Of a DNA stretch of 64,000 bases, positions 11,870 through 22,800 are shown piece by piece. Every line of letters starts with the position of its first letter. Positions within the stretch are counted from its first letter, which is position 1. Both the position numbers and the translations under genes were made by a program. The notes beneath the pieces are model-generated. The model searched no databases. It had not been told where the DNA came from and saw only the letters and a list, made by a program, of their open reading frames with translations. The stretch is taken from NCBI GenBank assembly GCA_014155875.1, contig JACEFZ010018365.1, positions 546,066 to 610,065 on the forward strand. The letters are read 5' to 3'. The stretch comes from Cepaea nemoralis (Eukaryota; Mollusca; Gastropoda; Stylommatophora; Helicidae).

Positions 11870-12461
11870 TGTCAACAACTTAACTGACAGGCATCATCGG
11901 GTACTTCTCACACACTCATACAAGACAACTTGCAAGTCGTGTGGGAGGCAAAATGCATGGTCCATTTTATTGCCGTTGGCTCGCTTACAAGCGGTAAACA
12001 GTCGCTAATGCATTACACAATATACAGCCACAGAATTATCTAACACAAACTGCTAACCCTATGCAAACTCTATCTATGAGTGAACACAAAACCCCTAACG
12101 TTATTCTACACGATGTGAACGCCCCAAGTCCAGTCTCCCGTCTGCCGAACATCTCTCCCCTGGTTACACACCACGCGGGGGTGACCTTCTCCTTCGTGCG
12201 TGTTACCTCACATCGCACGCTGCTGGCAAAACGTGGCCTGTTGAGTGTCTACTCAACTGTGCTCTGGCTTCATGAGGTGTGGTGGTATCGTGATTAGAGT
12301 GCTAACTCTCTGCACACCGCCTGCGTGTATCATGAGGGAGTGGCTAACCTTCCACGATTCCCTCATCTCCCCTGCTCTTGCCTCGGGCACCGTATCTCCT
12401 CCTGGTCCCTCCAGGATTGACCGCTCTCCCTGGCGGAGGGGATGCGGTTGAGTCTTTGACA
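11870..12461 (-). repeat. 3' LTR of the LTR retrotransposon
   Basis: It begins TGTCAA and ends TTGACA on the plus strand (perfect 6-bp inverted ends) and is identical to 19,422-20,013 except at 12,065 (A versus T), by eye. On the minus strand an AATAAA polyadenylation signal lies at 11,971-11,966, about 100 bp from the LTR end. AAATG (11,865-11,869) is the target duplication. Confidence 0.95.
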
Positions 12462-12478
12462 CACACCCGCCCCTCTTG
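12462..12478 (-). promoter_or_regulatory. Polypurine tract
   Basis: Next to the inner edge of the 3' LTR, the minus strand reads AAGAGGGGCGGG within a 17-bp stretch. This is the position of the plus-strand primer in LTR elements. It is not purely purine, so its exact limits are uncertain. Confidence 0.6.
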
Positions 12479-14662
12479 TGTTGCGTCATCAACTTTCACT
12501 TATTGGTTGTGACGCAAGGAGGTTTCTACACAAAAAATTAGTGTCTCTAATTTTTGTCAAAGACTCTAGATAACCTGGCTCTGGGCTTTCCAATAGACTA
12601 TTAACAACTATTGTCACAATGTAGCAAAGCCTCACTTGGCTACTGGCAATCGCCACAAACTTGCCTGGTTGGCGTGAGCCCCTTCTCACATGCTATATTA
12701 TATTTATCAGAGGTATGTCTGAACCGGACCGTTGTCTTATAAGACCTGCCCTCACATAGTAAATTAACTTACTACCCATACAAAGTTGACTTTATTAGGG
12801 TCAACACATGAATTGCTTCATGTCCCCCATATAATATTTAACAACCATTCTACAAGAGTGTGTGCGACCGGCTTTACCTACCTCGCTTCCGCGCGTAAGA
12901 CTTCATTTCACTGTTAATTTAGTTCTTCGTTGTCTATTATGTCCCCTGGCCCCAAAGTTATCTGCCTTTGATCTACAAATAGTGTATGCAATTTACATGT
13001 TTGTTTTTCTGGTTGTTTGCGTGTTTGGATGTAATAAATCTACTAATCTAATTTCTACCCTATATTTCTAACCTATATGTGTATGTATGTTAGTTTTTTG
13101 AGTGTCATAATTTTGTTCAATGTGGCCATAAGCAGGTGTATAACACTGATTCGTGACTACATTCCCTTGTTATGAAACCCAAAATACTGTAATCTAAGTT
13201 CTAAAATATATCACAGACAACACATTCACACTAACACAATTTCCCTAGCGAAAACCAACATTAACGCAAACAAATATTAAAAGTCGTGGCAGGCAGCAGA
13301 AGAATTTGCTGACTGCTTGCATTCTCTCCCGTCTATCTTTCATTCATTCTCACTTTCACACTTCTGTCATACTCCTTTCACTCTTACCTCTGTCACACAT
13401 CTATTATCCTTCCACACTAATTCTTCTGATCATTTAAAAACCGTTGAGTGACACTGTACACAGTTGGCTTAGTTTGAGATGATTGAGCCTCATGACTGTG
13501 CGCTAGTCATTGCACGAGTCATATATGTACATTATATTTACATGGGCGAGACAGGGTTGATGGCTTGTCCCTTTGATCTCATCATCTAATATGTTACACT
13601 AACCTAAAGTATCATATTTTATATTATAATAGACTATTCTCCTTTTATAACTAAGTATTTAATGTGTTACCTAAGTTCTATTATGTTAATTATATTATCT
13701 GTTTATCCTACTCGTTATGTTTATCTAAACTAAGGGATGTAATGTAACTATTTAAATGTAATTAGTGTGATATGAGTTATGTACCCTAATTACCTGGATG
13801 ATGTGCACATAAATTATGTACTTTTCTAATACTATACTATCTAATGTTGTTAGATTGAAAATGAATCATATGATTAATGTTCTTAATCTAAATTATGTAA
13901 ATGATGTCTGTAAAATGATATTACTAATTACTGGTAATGTTTGATCGATGGTATGATTTTCCTTAATATGGAATAAACTAACCTAAACTAAAGCTAAATG
14001 AAATGTAACACTCTAAATGGTACTATTTCTATTAACATCTTACTTTAGCTTGTAATTATCTATTTTTTTATGTCTAACCTAACATTTTAATTTAATTCTA
14101 AGCTAAGTAAATGGGTTAACTACTGTACTAACTATCCTATTGAAATAAATGAGAACTATTATATTACCTATTTCTACCTCTAATTATTTATAACTATTTT
14201 AAAACATTATTATTTTACATATCACATTAAGTTTATACACATGGTATTCAGTTTCCACAGGTTAGTATTTGCCTTCATGTTTGTACTTTTATTTTAGGCA
14301 CAATATAACTACATAATTTGCCTGGGTATCTGAAATACATTTTACGGTCATAATAATGTTCATCGGTAGTGCACGTGTAGAGATTCGCTGGTGTCGTAGC
14401 TTTTGTCTTTATGTGTCTGAAATTAAGCACTGTTCTGACACTGTTTTCTACATTTCATACAAATGATACACCGGCCTGGAGCTTAGTTGGAAATGAGCTG
14501 TCCTGATTCACACGGTAGTATCTAAGTTCTGTAGCACAGTTCTTAAGTTAATGTCTACGGACACATGATAGTTCGTTGTACTTGGTACACTCTTAAGCAC
14601 ACCATGGGTGTCTCTGTAAACTATTTTACATAGCATATTGTACTGTATTCATGTACTAACTA
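12479..14662 (-). other. Noncoding 3' internal region of the LTR element
   Basis: Strongly AT-rich from about 13,050 on, with no ORF of note. It separates the RNase H scrap from the 3' LTR and corresponds in position to 1,761-3,147 of the other Gmr1-like element. Confidence 0.6.
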
Positions 14663-14875
14663 TCACTCTACATTATTATGTGGGATTTCAGGTATTATTA
14701 CCTCAGATGGTAAAATTAGTGACCACCTGTATATCCGGTCATTTTGATGCACACCACTTTCTGTGACCGTGATCGGGGAGTTGTCGGTCTGGACAATGCA
14801 GTGAACATCCGTCAGAACTCGATGGAGCTTTCTCACTGCATAGATGACGCTTAGGGTTGCAACTGTGATATGCAA
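14663..14875 (-). pseudogene. RNase H remnant of the LTR element
   Basis: The minus frame shows QTDNSPI and RWSL with a degraded C-terminus, aligning with TDNSPL and RWSLKLQNFSFEV in the intact pol at 1.6 kb. The catalytic N-terminal half and the final IPGR.N..AD motif are lost or unrecognisable. It is too short to be active. Confidence 0.75.
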
Positions 14876-15259
14876 TCTCTGGACTCAGCAGGTGTGATCT
14901 TACGGCTCACGTAGCAACTCGGGTGGAAGATGCCCTCAAAAAATTGGCCTAGTACTGGTAGCATCTGTCCTAGAATAATAAACGAGCCTAGGATTAGGCA
15001 AGCGGAGGATTGGAATATTACAAAAAAGGATTTTCAATTTTTGGCAATGCAGAAATTAATAATGCATCTTTCACATTTCATTCCACAAATGCTTTTAAAA
15101 CATTGCAGTATAGCATTATAATTTCTGAGTAATTTACTAATTCCAAAAGGCTTCTGACCTGTTTTTTTCTGTTAGACATGGTCAGATTCATAATTTTGGT
15201 ACTAATTTTCAGGTCAGTTTATAGTTGGACTTGAGAAATGACATGACCCAAAAATGAAC

Positions 15260-15625
15260 TTATTTTAGGCATAATTTGAATTTGATTGGTTTGAGAGTGA
15301 GACCGAAGAGTCGCACTCTGTCAAAGGCATGTCTCAGTTTCAGTAGGTGTATTGTCCAGTCATCAGTATTCTGATTTATTCCTGTGTATTCTATAAGTTC
15401 ACTACATGTATGCCCCTCGTCGGATTTGCCAGTCTCACTAACTAGTGTAGTTGCGCTATGTATGTCTGTCGTCTGATCACTTGGTGTTGTTGCAATATGT
15501 TCGTCTGTCTCTACTTCTGTCTGTTGTCTTGAAAAGTGAGGTTTCCGCATGTTGACATGGAATATCTCTAAGTGTCTGTTTATCGATATTTCATAGTCAA
15601 CATGTACCATGGTTATGTACCACAT
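15260..15625 (-). pseudogene. Integrase C-terminus fused to RT scrap by internal deletion
   Basis: The minus frame starts with VDYEI and IFHVNMRKPHF (integrase C-terminal segment, cf. VDYEI and FHINMLRPYF at 0.2 kb). After an acidic linker it jumps to an RT segment past the active site (FDRVRLFGLTLKPIK, cf. ERIRQHGLTVKPSK at 1.0 kb). The whole RT catalytic core, including YxDD, is missing. The frame is shifted relative to the upstream gag ORF and overlaps its end by 13 bp. Integrase again precedes RT. Confidence 0.75.
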
Positions 15626-18165
15626 TGAATAGTCGTTGCCATTTCGTTGGTATGGAAGTAGCCTAAATCTGTCTTGATCAAGTTCAAGATCACTGGTTCT
15701 TGCACCGTTGTTTGTGTGTTTGTGGTAGAACTGACCCTTCCTCTATCAAATGGCTTGGGAGCCAGTATAGAAGGTTGTACTTCAGTTGTAGGATGTCTAC
15801 CCTTAAACTTTTGTACCAATTGTTGACAGACATTACACGCAAATACATTTTGAAAACATAATTTTATCTTCTTGAAAAAACCTGGTTTGGTGTTGTTGTA
15901 TGCAAGATGACCAGTCACCGGTGTTTTATGTGCATATTTTGGCATAGTTAACCGGTGTTGTTCAGGTAACACCTGTTCATGGTTACCCGTAGCATGACCT
16001 GTAGTTGAAATGCCATTCTTACGTCTAAATAAACAAGATGCATTTTTGGTTATTTTTGCTTTATCTTTTAGTAATTTTAAGTATGGAGACACACTTGGGT
16101 CAGCTTTTTGCTGTTTTATAAATTCTTGTCTGCTGTTGTCGTCGGTGCCAGTTGGAGAAAGCAACAGTAGTCTCTCATCTTGAAGTGTGTCTTGATGTTT
16201 CACACTGTCTGCTCTTGTTGTTGCATTAGCTGCATTTAATTTCTCCCATGCAACTATTTCTTCATTAGTACATTGTTTCAGTTGGGGTAAGCACCCCAAA
16301 ATTAAGTCAGTACAAGGGTTGTTTAGTATTGCACAAGTAAAGGTACCAGAGAGAAAAGGAGAATCAATATGGGCTTTTGCCAAAGGGTAAATTTCAATGT
16401 TACCCGAGAAGGTACGGCATTTGACAGTATCACCTGTGTAATCACCCGGATTAACCAGTTCTTTCCGAAGACCAATAAGGGTACTGCCGCTGTCCAGCAA
16501 ACACTGGCATGCTACATTATTGACCATCGCATTGTGGAACACAAGATTGCCTCTGGAGGCTATTGCTGCGTTCACACTCTCAGATGAGCATAGTACTGTA
16601 TGTCCACATTCTAGTTTTCCCTCTGTATGGAATTGGTGACATCGTTCACAGCTGTCGAAGCTCAACATATCGTATGCACCACAAACATTTTCTGCTTGGT
16701 TATTAGGTAAGTCACTTTCACTCTCAGACTCATTCTCACTACCACCATCTGAAGAGGTGTCAATCAAAATGGCATTACTGGCTTTCATACGCTGCCGGCC
16801 AAGGCACTTGTTACTATAATGGCCATAACAGGAACAAAAAAAACATTTGATGGCACGCCTGTATGCAGATCTTTTACTTTGCTGTTTCTTGATCACATTT
16901 TCAAGATGCGCCGGATAATTTGGCGATTTGTCACACATAGCATAAGTGTCATGTAAAAGGTGACAATGGATACATTTTTCCATTTTCCTATCTTTCTTAT
17001 CGTATTTCTGATAAGGTTTCCTATTACTTTGGTAGTTTTTAGTTTGGTCTTTGACAAAGGAAACTATTTCAGCGTCATTTGAGGTCTTAAACACATCTCT
17101 GTTGGAAGAAAAATATGCTGAGCCTTTTTTCTCGAATTGCTGGATGTTCTCAATGTCTGACTGCTGCAAAAATTTGGCAAAAGGAGAAGGTATGGTAGAT
17201 ATAACCTTGTCCATAGCAATTAAGTTTTTTAATCTATCAAAGTCTTTTCCTATGTTAGCTGCTTTCAGCCACCTGTCTAGTACACTCTGTACATTTGAAA
17301 CATAATCAATAAAGGTTTCACTAGGTTTAGGTTTTAGGTTTGAGAACTGAACCTGATACCCAGGGGCATCAAGTAAAAAGTGCTGCATAATCCTATCATG
17401 GATGTATTCATAGCTAGATCTAAGCTCTGTCGGTATAGTTTCTATTACTTTAAGGGGCTCACCACTGAGATTCTTCGTATAAATTGGGGCCCACATCTCT
17501 AATGGAACTTGATGGTATTTAAATTGATATTCTACATTCTCTGTCCATGCTGATATTGAATCATCTTTACAATATGGTTTGATAATATTCTTGTATTTAT
17601 TAAACTTATTTTCCTCTTGTTGACTTCTAAGTTTAGTGGCAGAGATTTCTGAGTGTGACTCTACCTCCCTCTCTTTCATCTTTAACTGTGTCTCTGATTC
17701 TACTTGTATCTGTTTTTCTTTGACTCTTGTCATTTCAGCTATCTCTTTTTGCTTTAATTCTTTGTCCTGATCTAATTGCCTTAGCTTTAATTCCTTATCC
17801 TGTTCTAGCTGTTTTTGTTTTGTTATCTCAGCTCGTTCTGCAATGTCCTTCTCTTGTTGTAACTGTTGTTGTTTAACTGTCTTATCGTGTTCTAACTGTT
17901 GTTGTTTAATCTCTAATTCTTTTTGCTTAATCTGTTTTTCATCTTCTAGCTGTTTCTGTTTTGTTATCTCAGCTAGTTGAGCAATCTCTTTTTGATGCTG
18001 TCTTTCTTGTGCGCGTTCATTTCTTTCAGCATCTTCTTTTCGTATGCGATCAGCTTTTTCAGCCTCTTTTGCTTCTTTAAAATTTTGATCTGCATATTGT
18101 TGTAGTTCTTTCCCTGTTAATTCTAGTTCTTTACCTGCTTTTATGAAATCTGATAAAGTTGCCAT
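15613..18165 (-). CDS. gag: Gag-protease-integrase N-terminus polyprotein of the LTR element (850 aa)
   Basis: The ATG at 18,165-18,163 sits in a favourable context (AAGATGG). Residues 1-200 are an E/K/Q-rich coiled coil. About 200-400 is a capsid-like region (YQVQFSNLKPKPSETFIDYV). A retroviral zinc knuckle (CFFCSCYGHYSNKC, CX2CX4HX4C) lies at 16,804-16,848, and an aspartic protease follows with LLDSGST near residue 558 and DLILG further on. Near residues 735-780 lies an integrase HHCC finger (HKTPVTGH then CNVCQQ). The integrase DDE core is deleted before the stop. The structural and protease parts look intact, so it could still make virus-like particles. It is the only long coding region in the element. 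Confidence 0.85.
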   Translation of the reverse strand: MATLSDFIKAGKELELTGKELQQYADQNFKEAKEAEKADRIRKEDAERNERAQERQHQKEIAQLAEITKQKQLEDEKQIKQKELEIKQQQLEHDKTVKQQQLQQEKDIAERAEITKQKQLEQDKELKLRQLDQDKELKQKEIAEMTRVKEKQIQVESETQLKMKEREVESHSEISATKLRSQQEENKFNKYKNIIKPYCKDDSISAWTENVEYQFKYHQVPLEMWAPIYTKNLSGEPLKVIETIPTELRSSYEYIHDRIMQHFLLDAPGYQVQFSNLKPKPSETFIDYVSNVQSVLDRWLKAANIGKDFDRLKNLIAMDKVISTIPSPFAKFLQQSDIENIQQFEKKGSAYFSSNRDVFKTSNDAEIVSFVKDQTKNYQSNRKPYQKYDKKDRKMEKCIHCHLLHDTYAMCDKSPNYPAHLENVIKKQQSKRSAYRRAIKCFFCSCYGHYSNKCLGRQRMKASNAILIDTSSDGGSENESESESDLPNNQAENVCGAYDMLSFDSCERCHQFHTEGKLECGHTVLCSSESVNAAIASRGNLVFHNAMVNNVACQCLLDSGSTLIGLRKELVNPGDYTGDTVKCRTFSGNIEIYPLAKAHIDSPFLSGTFTCAILNNPCTDLILGCLPQLKQCTNEEIVAWEKLNAANATTRADSVKHQDTLQDERLLLLSPTGTDDNSRQEFIKQQKADPSVSPYLKLLKDKAKITKNASCLFRRKNGISTTGHATGNHEQVLPEQHRLTMPKYAHKTPVTGHLAYNNTKPGFFKKIKLCFQNVFACNVCQQLVQKFKGRHPTTEVQPSILAPKPFDRGRVSSTTNTQTTVQEPVILNLIKTDLGYFHTNEMATTIQCGT

Positions 18166-19421
18166 CTTAATTTAGTAATTGGCTAGCAGTGACAGACAAT
18201 GATCTTTTTATTAATTATTTATCTTTAATATATTATTTTTATTCACCAATGAGCGCCAAGAATTGTACTCTTTGCTTGTGCCCTGCAAAATTTAATGCTG
18301 AAAAAACAGAGCACAAAAATACAATAGTGTCTCAAAAGCTGAAAAAGAGATGCACTATTAATCACATTGCATGCCAAAATATATAAGTGTACTCAGCTTT
18401 AACGTTCCCGAGGATCGGGGAACGGAACTCCGTTGCCACAGGTCACCTTGGTACTTTCGGGTGGAGGCACGTGTCGTTACCAGCAAACTATATTTGGTAC
18501 TCAGGGCCGTAATCAGGTGTAGTACGCCCTTTGATATGCAGGGCCGTAGTAATTAGGCCTATTACACGATATGTTAACCCAGACCCCTACGGACAATGAC
18601 TTAGACAATGACAGACAGATTCACGAACAACTAGAATGTGTATTAAATAACTTAAATGTCAATGTCCTGTCTTAGCTCTATCAGTTATTGCCTTACGTTA
18701 CTAATCCTATTTAATTTCTGTAAGTGTTGTGCAGGCAAGTACCATCTGCCTGGCCAAAAAATAGTTCCATCGTGACGGTAAACACATAGAAAATATGACC
18801 AAAAATATGCATATCTGCTTTTAAAGAAATAAAAATAACATCATAATGTTTAAATCAATAAATATATTCCTTTAGTAATTGAAATAAATAAATAATAAAT
18901 GATATAACGTACCGATTCAGGCGAGCAGCTGTTTAGCAAATTTCTACACACTCGATTGCTGTATGCTAATGAGCCCAGACGACTGTTTGTCAATCATCTG
19001 ACGTCACAGCACAGCGCGATGAAAAATCGATATTGTCGGCTTTGTTTTGTATCGCTCCGCCCTGAATCATTTTTGGTACTCATTTCTGAACAAAAAGGTA
19101 AATATATAAATAAATATGAGAAAGCAAGAATATTAATACTTACAGCTTTGATGAATACATAATCTCACTAAATAAATACTTCATAAACACAATTAAACAG
19201 TTTAATACGTCACGATAGGCACATTTCTAGCTTGCAAAATTCTCTCGTCTGCACAAATCACCGTCACTACAAAAATTAAACCCTACTCTCGTGGACGAGT
19301 GGAGTAGCTTGAATATTACATTCAAGCTTCACTTCTGACAACCACAATTACCATTTACTGTGGGTATTAGCTTGGCGCTTTCGTCCAAGCACCACTTCTT
19401 GACACCACAATTACCCTGGCC
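18166..19421 (-). other. Leader of the LTR element
   Basis: About 1.25 kb of noncoding sequence lies between the 5' LTR and gag, long for such elements. A small inverted repeat (GTTCCCGA...TCGGGGAAC) at 18,402-18,421 could form a hairpin. Any packaging role is speculation. No ORF is convincing. Confidence 0.6.
19326..19407 (-). promoter_or_regulatory. Duplicated primer-binding-like site (tRNA-Leu-like)
   Basis: On the minus strand TGGTGTCAAGAAGTGGTGC (19,407-19,389) starts 14 nt inside the 5' LTR edge. It resembles the complement of a tRNA-Leu 3' end, which reads TGGTGTCAG-type. A second version, TGGTTGTCAGAAGTGAAGC, lies at 19,344-19,326. Each has the same neighbouring TAATTGTGG context, so a roughly 63-bp segment was duplicated. 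Which one primes is unknown. Confidence 0.5.
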
Positions 19422-20013
19422 TGTCAACAACTTAACTGACAGGCATCATCGGGTACTTCTCACACACTCATACAAGACAACTTGCAAGTCGTGTGGGAGG
19501 CAAAATGCATGGTCCATTTTATTGCCGTTGGCTCGCTTACAAGCGGTAAACAGTCGCTAATGCATTACACAATATACAGCCACAGAATTATCTAACACAA
19601 ACTGCTAACCCTATGCTAACTCTATCTATGAGTGAACACAAAACCCCTAACGTTATTCTACACGATGTGAACGCCCCAAGTCCAGTCTCCCGTCTGCCGA
19701 ACATCTCTCCCCTGGTTACACACCACGCGGGGGTGACCTTCTCCTTCGTGCGTGTTACCTCACATCGCACGCTGCTGGCAAAACGTGGCCTGTTGAGTGT
19801 CTACTCAACTGTGCTCTGGCTTCATGAGGTGTGGTGGTATCGTGATTAGAGTGCTAACTCTCTGCACACCGCCTGCGTGTATCATGAGGGAGTGGCTAAC
19901 CTTCCACGATTCCCTCATCTCCCCTGCTCTTGCCTCGGGCACCGTATCTCCTCCTGGTCCCTCCAGGATTGACCGCTCTCCCTGGCGGAGGGGATGCGGT
20001 TGAGTCTTTGACA
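19422..20013 (-). repeat. 5' LTR of the LTR retrotransposon
   Basis: This 592-bp LTR should hold the element promoter. Ends are TGTCAA/TTGACA, with AATAAA on the minus strand at 19,523-19,518. It is followed on the plus strand by the target duplication AAATG (20,014-20,018). Confidence 0.95.
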
Positions 20014-20480
20014 AAATGCCTCTGTAAATATTCGGTACCTTGTGTCTTAGGGTGTTGCCTTGTTTAAGCTGCTATTTTTCTGTGATATTCCGCTATGATT
20101 CATCAATTTCTAAAGAGATTCCCTTTCCATGCTATCAAATTTCACAAATCCAATATAAAGTGTTGACTTCAGTTTGATGCTTTGTTCTGTTATTTTTCGC
20201 AGTGTAACTATCTAGTCAGCGCAGGACCTATTTGGTCGAAATCAGCACTTTATCCCTTAGTTATTTGTCAATGGCATCTCGTAATCTCTCTAAAATGATC
20301 CCGCTCAGTATTTCCCCGGGAACTCACAGTAATATTGTTCTTGTATAAGTGCCGCATCCCTGTAGATACCTTCTCCTTTGCAGCTTTACCAGATATCCTT
20401 GTGTGTCTGGTTCATTGTGTCTTGGAACGATGTTCTTTGTCGCACGTCTCTTGAGGTAATTATTAGAACGTCCACATAAA
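20014..20480 (-). pseudogene. LINE RT, 5' half (fingers and motif A side), split by the LTR element
   Basis: On the minus strand, broken frames read GYLVKL, then a PGEILSGIILERLRDAID segment, LRDKVLI and an NTLYWI piece. These match the RT block that precedes and includes motif A in widespread invertebrate LINEs. Stops interrupt it. The reading continues beyond the LTR element at 11,869, so the two halves were one RT. Confidence 0.65.
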
Positions 20481-20973
20481 GACGGTAGAGGACTCAGTGT
20501 TTAATGTCTGGGGATCTTTCCTTCTACATGTGCCATGAAGAAGTCTGTTAGAATGGGACCAAGATGGCTCCTCTTGCCGCGCCGTCAATTTAGCGAATGA
20601 TTATTTGAGGACGTTGATTTTGGCAAATATTAACATGGGTAAAAAGAAAACCGTCACCTGAACAGACCTCGGCGACTGCATTAGCCACTCATTCATTCCT
20701 CAGGCCCAAGACCCCTCTGTCCTACATCATAAGGTACTATAGCCAGTAGACGACTGTGACTGTTGAATGTGTCGATGTAGGTACATAGAAATAATAATCT
20801 CTCCGTTGTCGGTGTTGGTGTGTCTAGTGGTTTGTGTATTCTCATAAAATTTCCATTGTGTCGTGTAATGGAACATTGGTGAAAGGAAAGGCTATATCCG
20901 TGAATGCCGCGTGTTTAAGATGTAGGGCTATTGTGTCTAATAATTCCATCATTACCATCTTCCACTTCTTTCG
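20481..20973. other. Unassigned, probably LINE-derived
   Basis: No convincing protein. The minus strand may hold further decayed pre-RT sequence of the split LINE at its low end and the 3' end of the next LINE at its high end. No boundaries or TSD could be placed. Confidence 0.3.
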
Positions 20974-21381
20974 TCAAGTGTCGTGGGGAGGAACAATAAT
21001 CGCTCTAGCGCCCGATGGGCGGCACTGGATAGTGTCATCCCATATGATTGTCATCAATCCATTGTCTTCTCGGGCGTCCTCTTGGTCTCGTGGCAGATGA
21101 TCTTTGATGCAGGGCCAGTGATTGTAGTTGTTGGTGTTGCATACTAACGATATGGCCAAACCACTTGATCTTCTGTCTTTCAATAATTGTGGCACAAGGT
21201 GTTGATCCCACAGTTTGTCTGATAACAGCATTTCTTACTCGGTCTCGGATTGTTAAGTTGGTAGTTCTCCTCAGGAATCTCATCTCACAGGTGTTTATTT
21301 TGCTAAAGTGTGATTTGGATATAGTCCAAGTTTGAGATTGGTAGCATAGGACTGCTAATACTTCTGTTCCAAGGACTGGTG
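20974..21381 (-). pseudogene. LINE C-terminal remnant, 3' part of a split copy
   Basis: The minus frame shows SKINTCEMRFLRRTTNLTIR, VIRQTVGSTPCATI and ERQKIKWFGHIV, the post-RT C-terminal region of this LINE family (cf. 6,239-7,120). Its upstream thumb continues on the far side of the plus-strand insertion, at 22,534-22,800. ACTGGTG at 21,375-21,381 is duplicated at 22,534-22,540. Confidence 0.75.
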
Positions 21382-22533
21382 CTTTCATGCATCGAGTATG
21401 CCCAGGCCATCCTCACTGTCAGCCCTACACAGATTGGACGACTTGAAAAGGTACAAAACGAAGCCATGCGCATCATTTTGTGCTGCACGAAAGACACCAG
21501 CTGTGTAGCAATGAGATACCTCCTTGACTTCCCGACAATGGAACACAGAATCAAGATCTGGAGAGCTCGTGCATACTTAAAAATAAGTGCAGATGAGCAG
21601 CACCCTCTGCATGACGCTATATTCAGAGAAAAGGGTGACAGGTTAAAGAGGGGCAAATCATGGATGGGTCGGGCGGAAGATGTCGTCAGACAGGTCTGCA
21701 GTCTTACCAGTATCAACCCCGGCAAGGAATGGGTGCCTGTGCCTCCAGCTTTTAAGTGCACTTTCTCCTGCATTATCACACTCGACAGACGGTGCAGAGA
21801 AGAGAACCCTGCCGCTGTTAATGCAGAGGTCAACGCGCTCATCTATGAACACTCAGATAGCCCCGAAGTGCTCATCTATACAGATGGATCTGTTGTAAAG
21901 CAGCAGAGAAGTGCATGGGCATTTACAGCCCGTTCAGCGGGTCGAACCGTTCAAGAATCCAGTGGTGCCCACTCTATAACCACGGGCAGCATGACGATGG
22001 AGGTGATGGCAGTTACATAGGCTTTCATATGGCTGGAATCACAGCATTATACTAACGTGTGTGTACTAAGTAATTCAATGAGCATGATTCAGAAGGTCGA
22101 AGCTGGATCTGTACGTAGACAATGGACTGAGTCGCTGCGGAAGTCTGTTGTCCGTAAAGTCACCTTCATCTTCGTCCCGGGACATGCGGGAGTCGAGGGA
22201 AATGAACGAGCTGACAAACTGGCTGGCTCTGCACCCCCTGTAGATGGCCAGCCCATGGATCGTGCCGATGTTATTAACGTCCTTAAAGATTTGGCGAGAA
22301 CAGAGGATTTTGACGTCAGTGATTCCACATCGCTGTCCAGGATAAAGACTTGGGAGTAAGAATCGGCCAGACGCGAGAGGTACATCTGGAAAACAAGGCG
22401 CCTCGTCAACCAACACAGAACTGGCACTGTTAGCCACCGGACGCTGATGCATATGCTGGGGGGAGGATCTGAGCACCTATGGACATGTCCGGAGTGCAAT
22501 GAAGATACCCCAACTTATAACTGATAACTGATA
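21382..22533 (+). mobile_element. 5'-truncated RNase H-type LINE nested in a minus-strand LINE
   Basis: A plus-strand frame from 21,395 encodes the post-RT linker (RLEKVQNEAMRI, MRYLLDFPT, KSWMGRAED) and an RNase H domain: TDGSVV (about 21,880), TMEVMAV, a stop at 22,018-22,020 where IW should follow, then FVPGHAGVEGNERADKLAG. The family matches 59,451-62,964 closely. The 3' end carries a short simple repeat (ATAACTG)n. The 7-bp direct repeat ACTGGTG flanks the insertion. It is 5'-truncated and carries a nonsense mutation, so it is inactive. Confidence 0.85.
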
Positions 22534-22800
22534 ACTGGTGTGAATATGTTGTTTATTATCTGTCGTTTTGCGGACATGAGTATATTTGGATGTTTCAGTA
22601 AGGGTGATAGTTGATATGTAAGTGCATTAGCTTTTTGACATCTGATTTCGATTTCTCTATCCAATCTGCCAACTTCTCTTTCAATTTCCTCCATAATTCT
22701 CGAGCAATAGTACTTGAATGTCATGTGTTTATAATTTAGGTCCATTGTGTCGAATAAGTCCACCATGAATGCCATGTGTTAATGATTTAGACGTATGTGT
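22534..22800 (-). pseudogene. LINE RT thumb remnant, 5' part of a split copy
   Basis: On the minus strand EIEREVGRLDREIEIRCQKA is followed by PNILMSAKRQIINNIFTPV, the RT thumb of the family. It would run directly into 21,381 if the plus-strand LINE were removed. Confidence 0.65.

Larger units (their letters stand above)
11870..20013 (-). mobile_element. Complete LTR retrotransposon, non-autonomous Gmr1-like, 8,144 bp
   Basis: Two 592-bp direct repeats (11,870-12,461 and 19,422-20,013) bound the element. The 5-bp target duplication AAATG stands at 11,865-11,869 and 20,014-20,018. On the minus strand the order is: 5' LTR, primer-binding-like site, leader, gag/protease/integrase N-terminus ORF, integrase C-terminus plus RT scrap, RNase H scrap, noncoding 3' region, purine tract, 3' LTR. 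The integrase DDE core and RT catalytic core are absent. Near-identical LTRs show a recent insertion, so enzymes were presumably supplied in trans. It landed in the RT gene of a minus-strand LINE. Confidence 0.95.

Noticed and set aside
12036..12451. Small ORFs repeated at 19,588-20,003
   Set aside because: They are inside the two LTRs and exist twice only because the LTRs are duplicates.
18246..18263. TTGGCGCTCATTGG-type PBS candidate on the minus strand near the gag start
   Set aside because: The verified 5' LTR lies at 19,422-20,013, so a PBS 1.2 kb away is in the wrong place.
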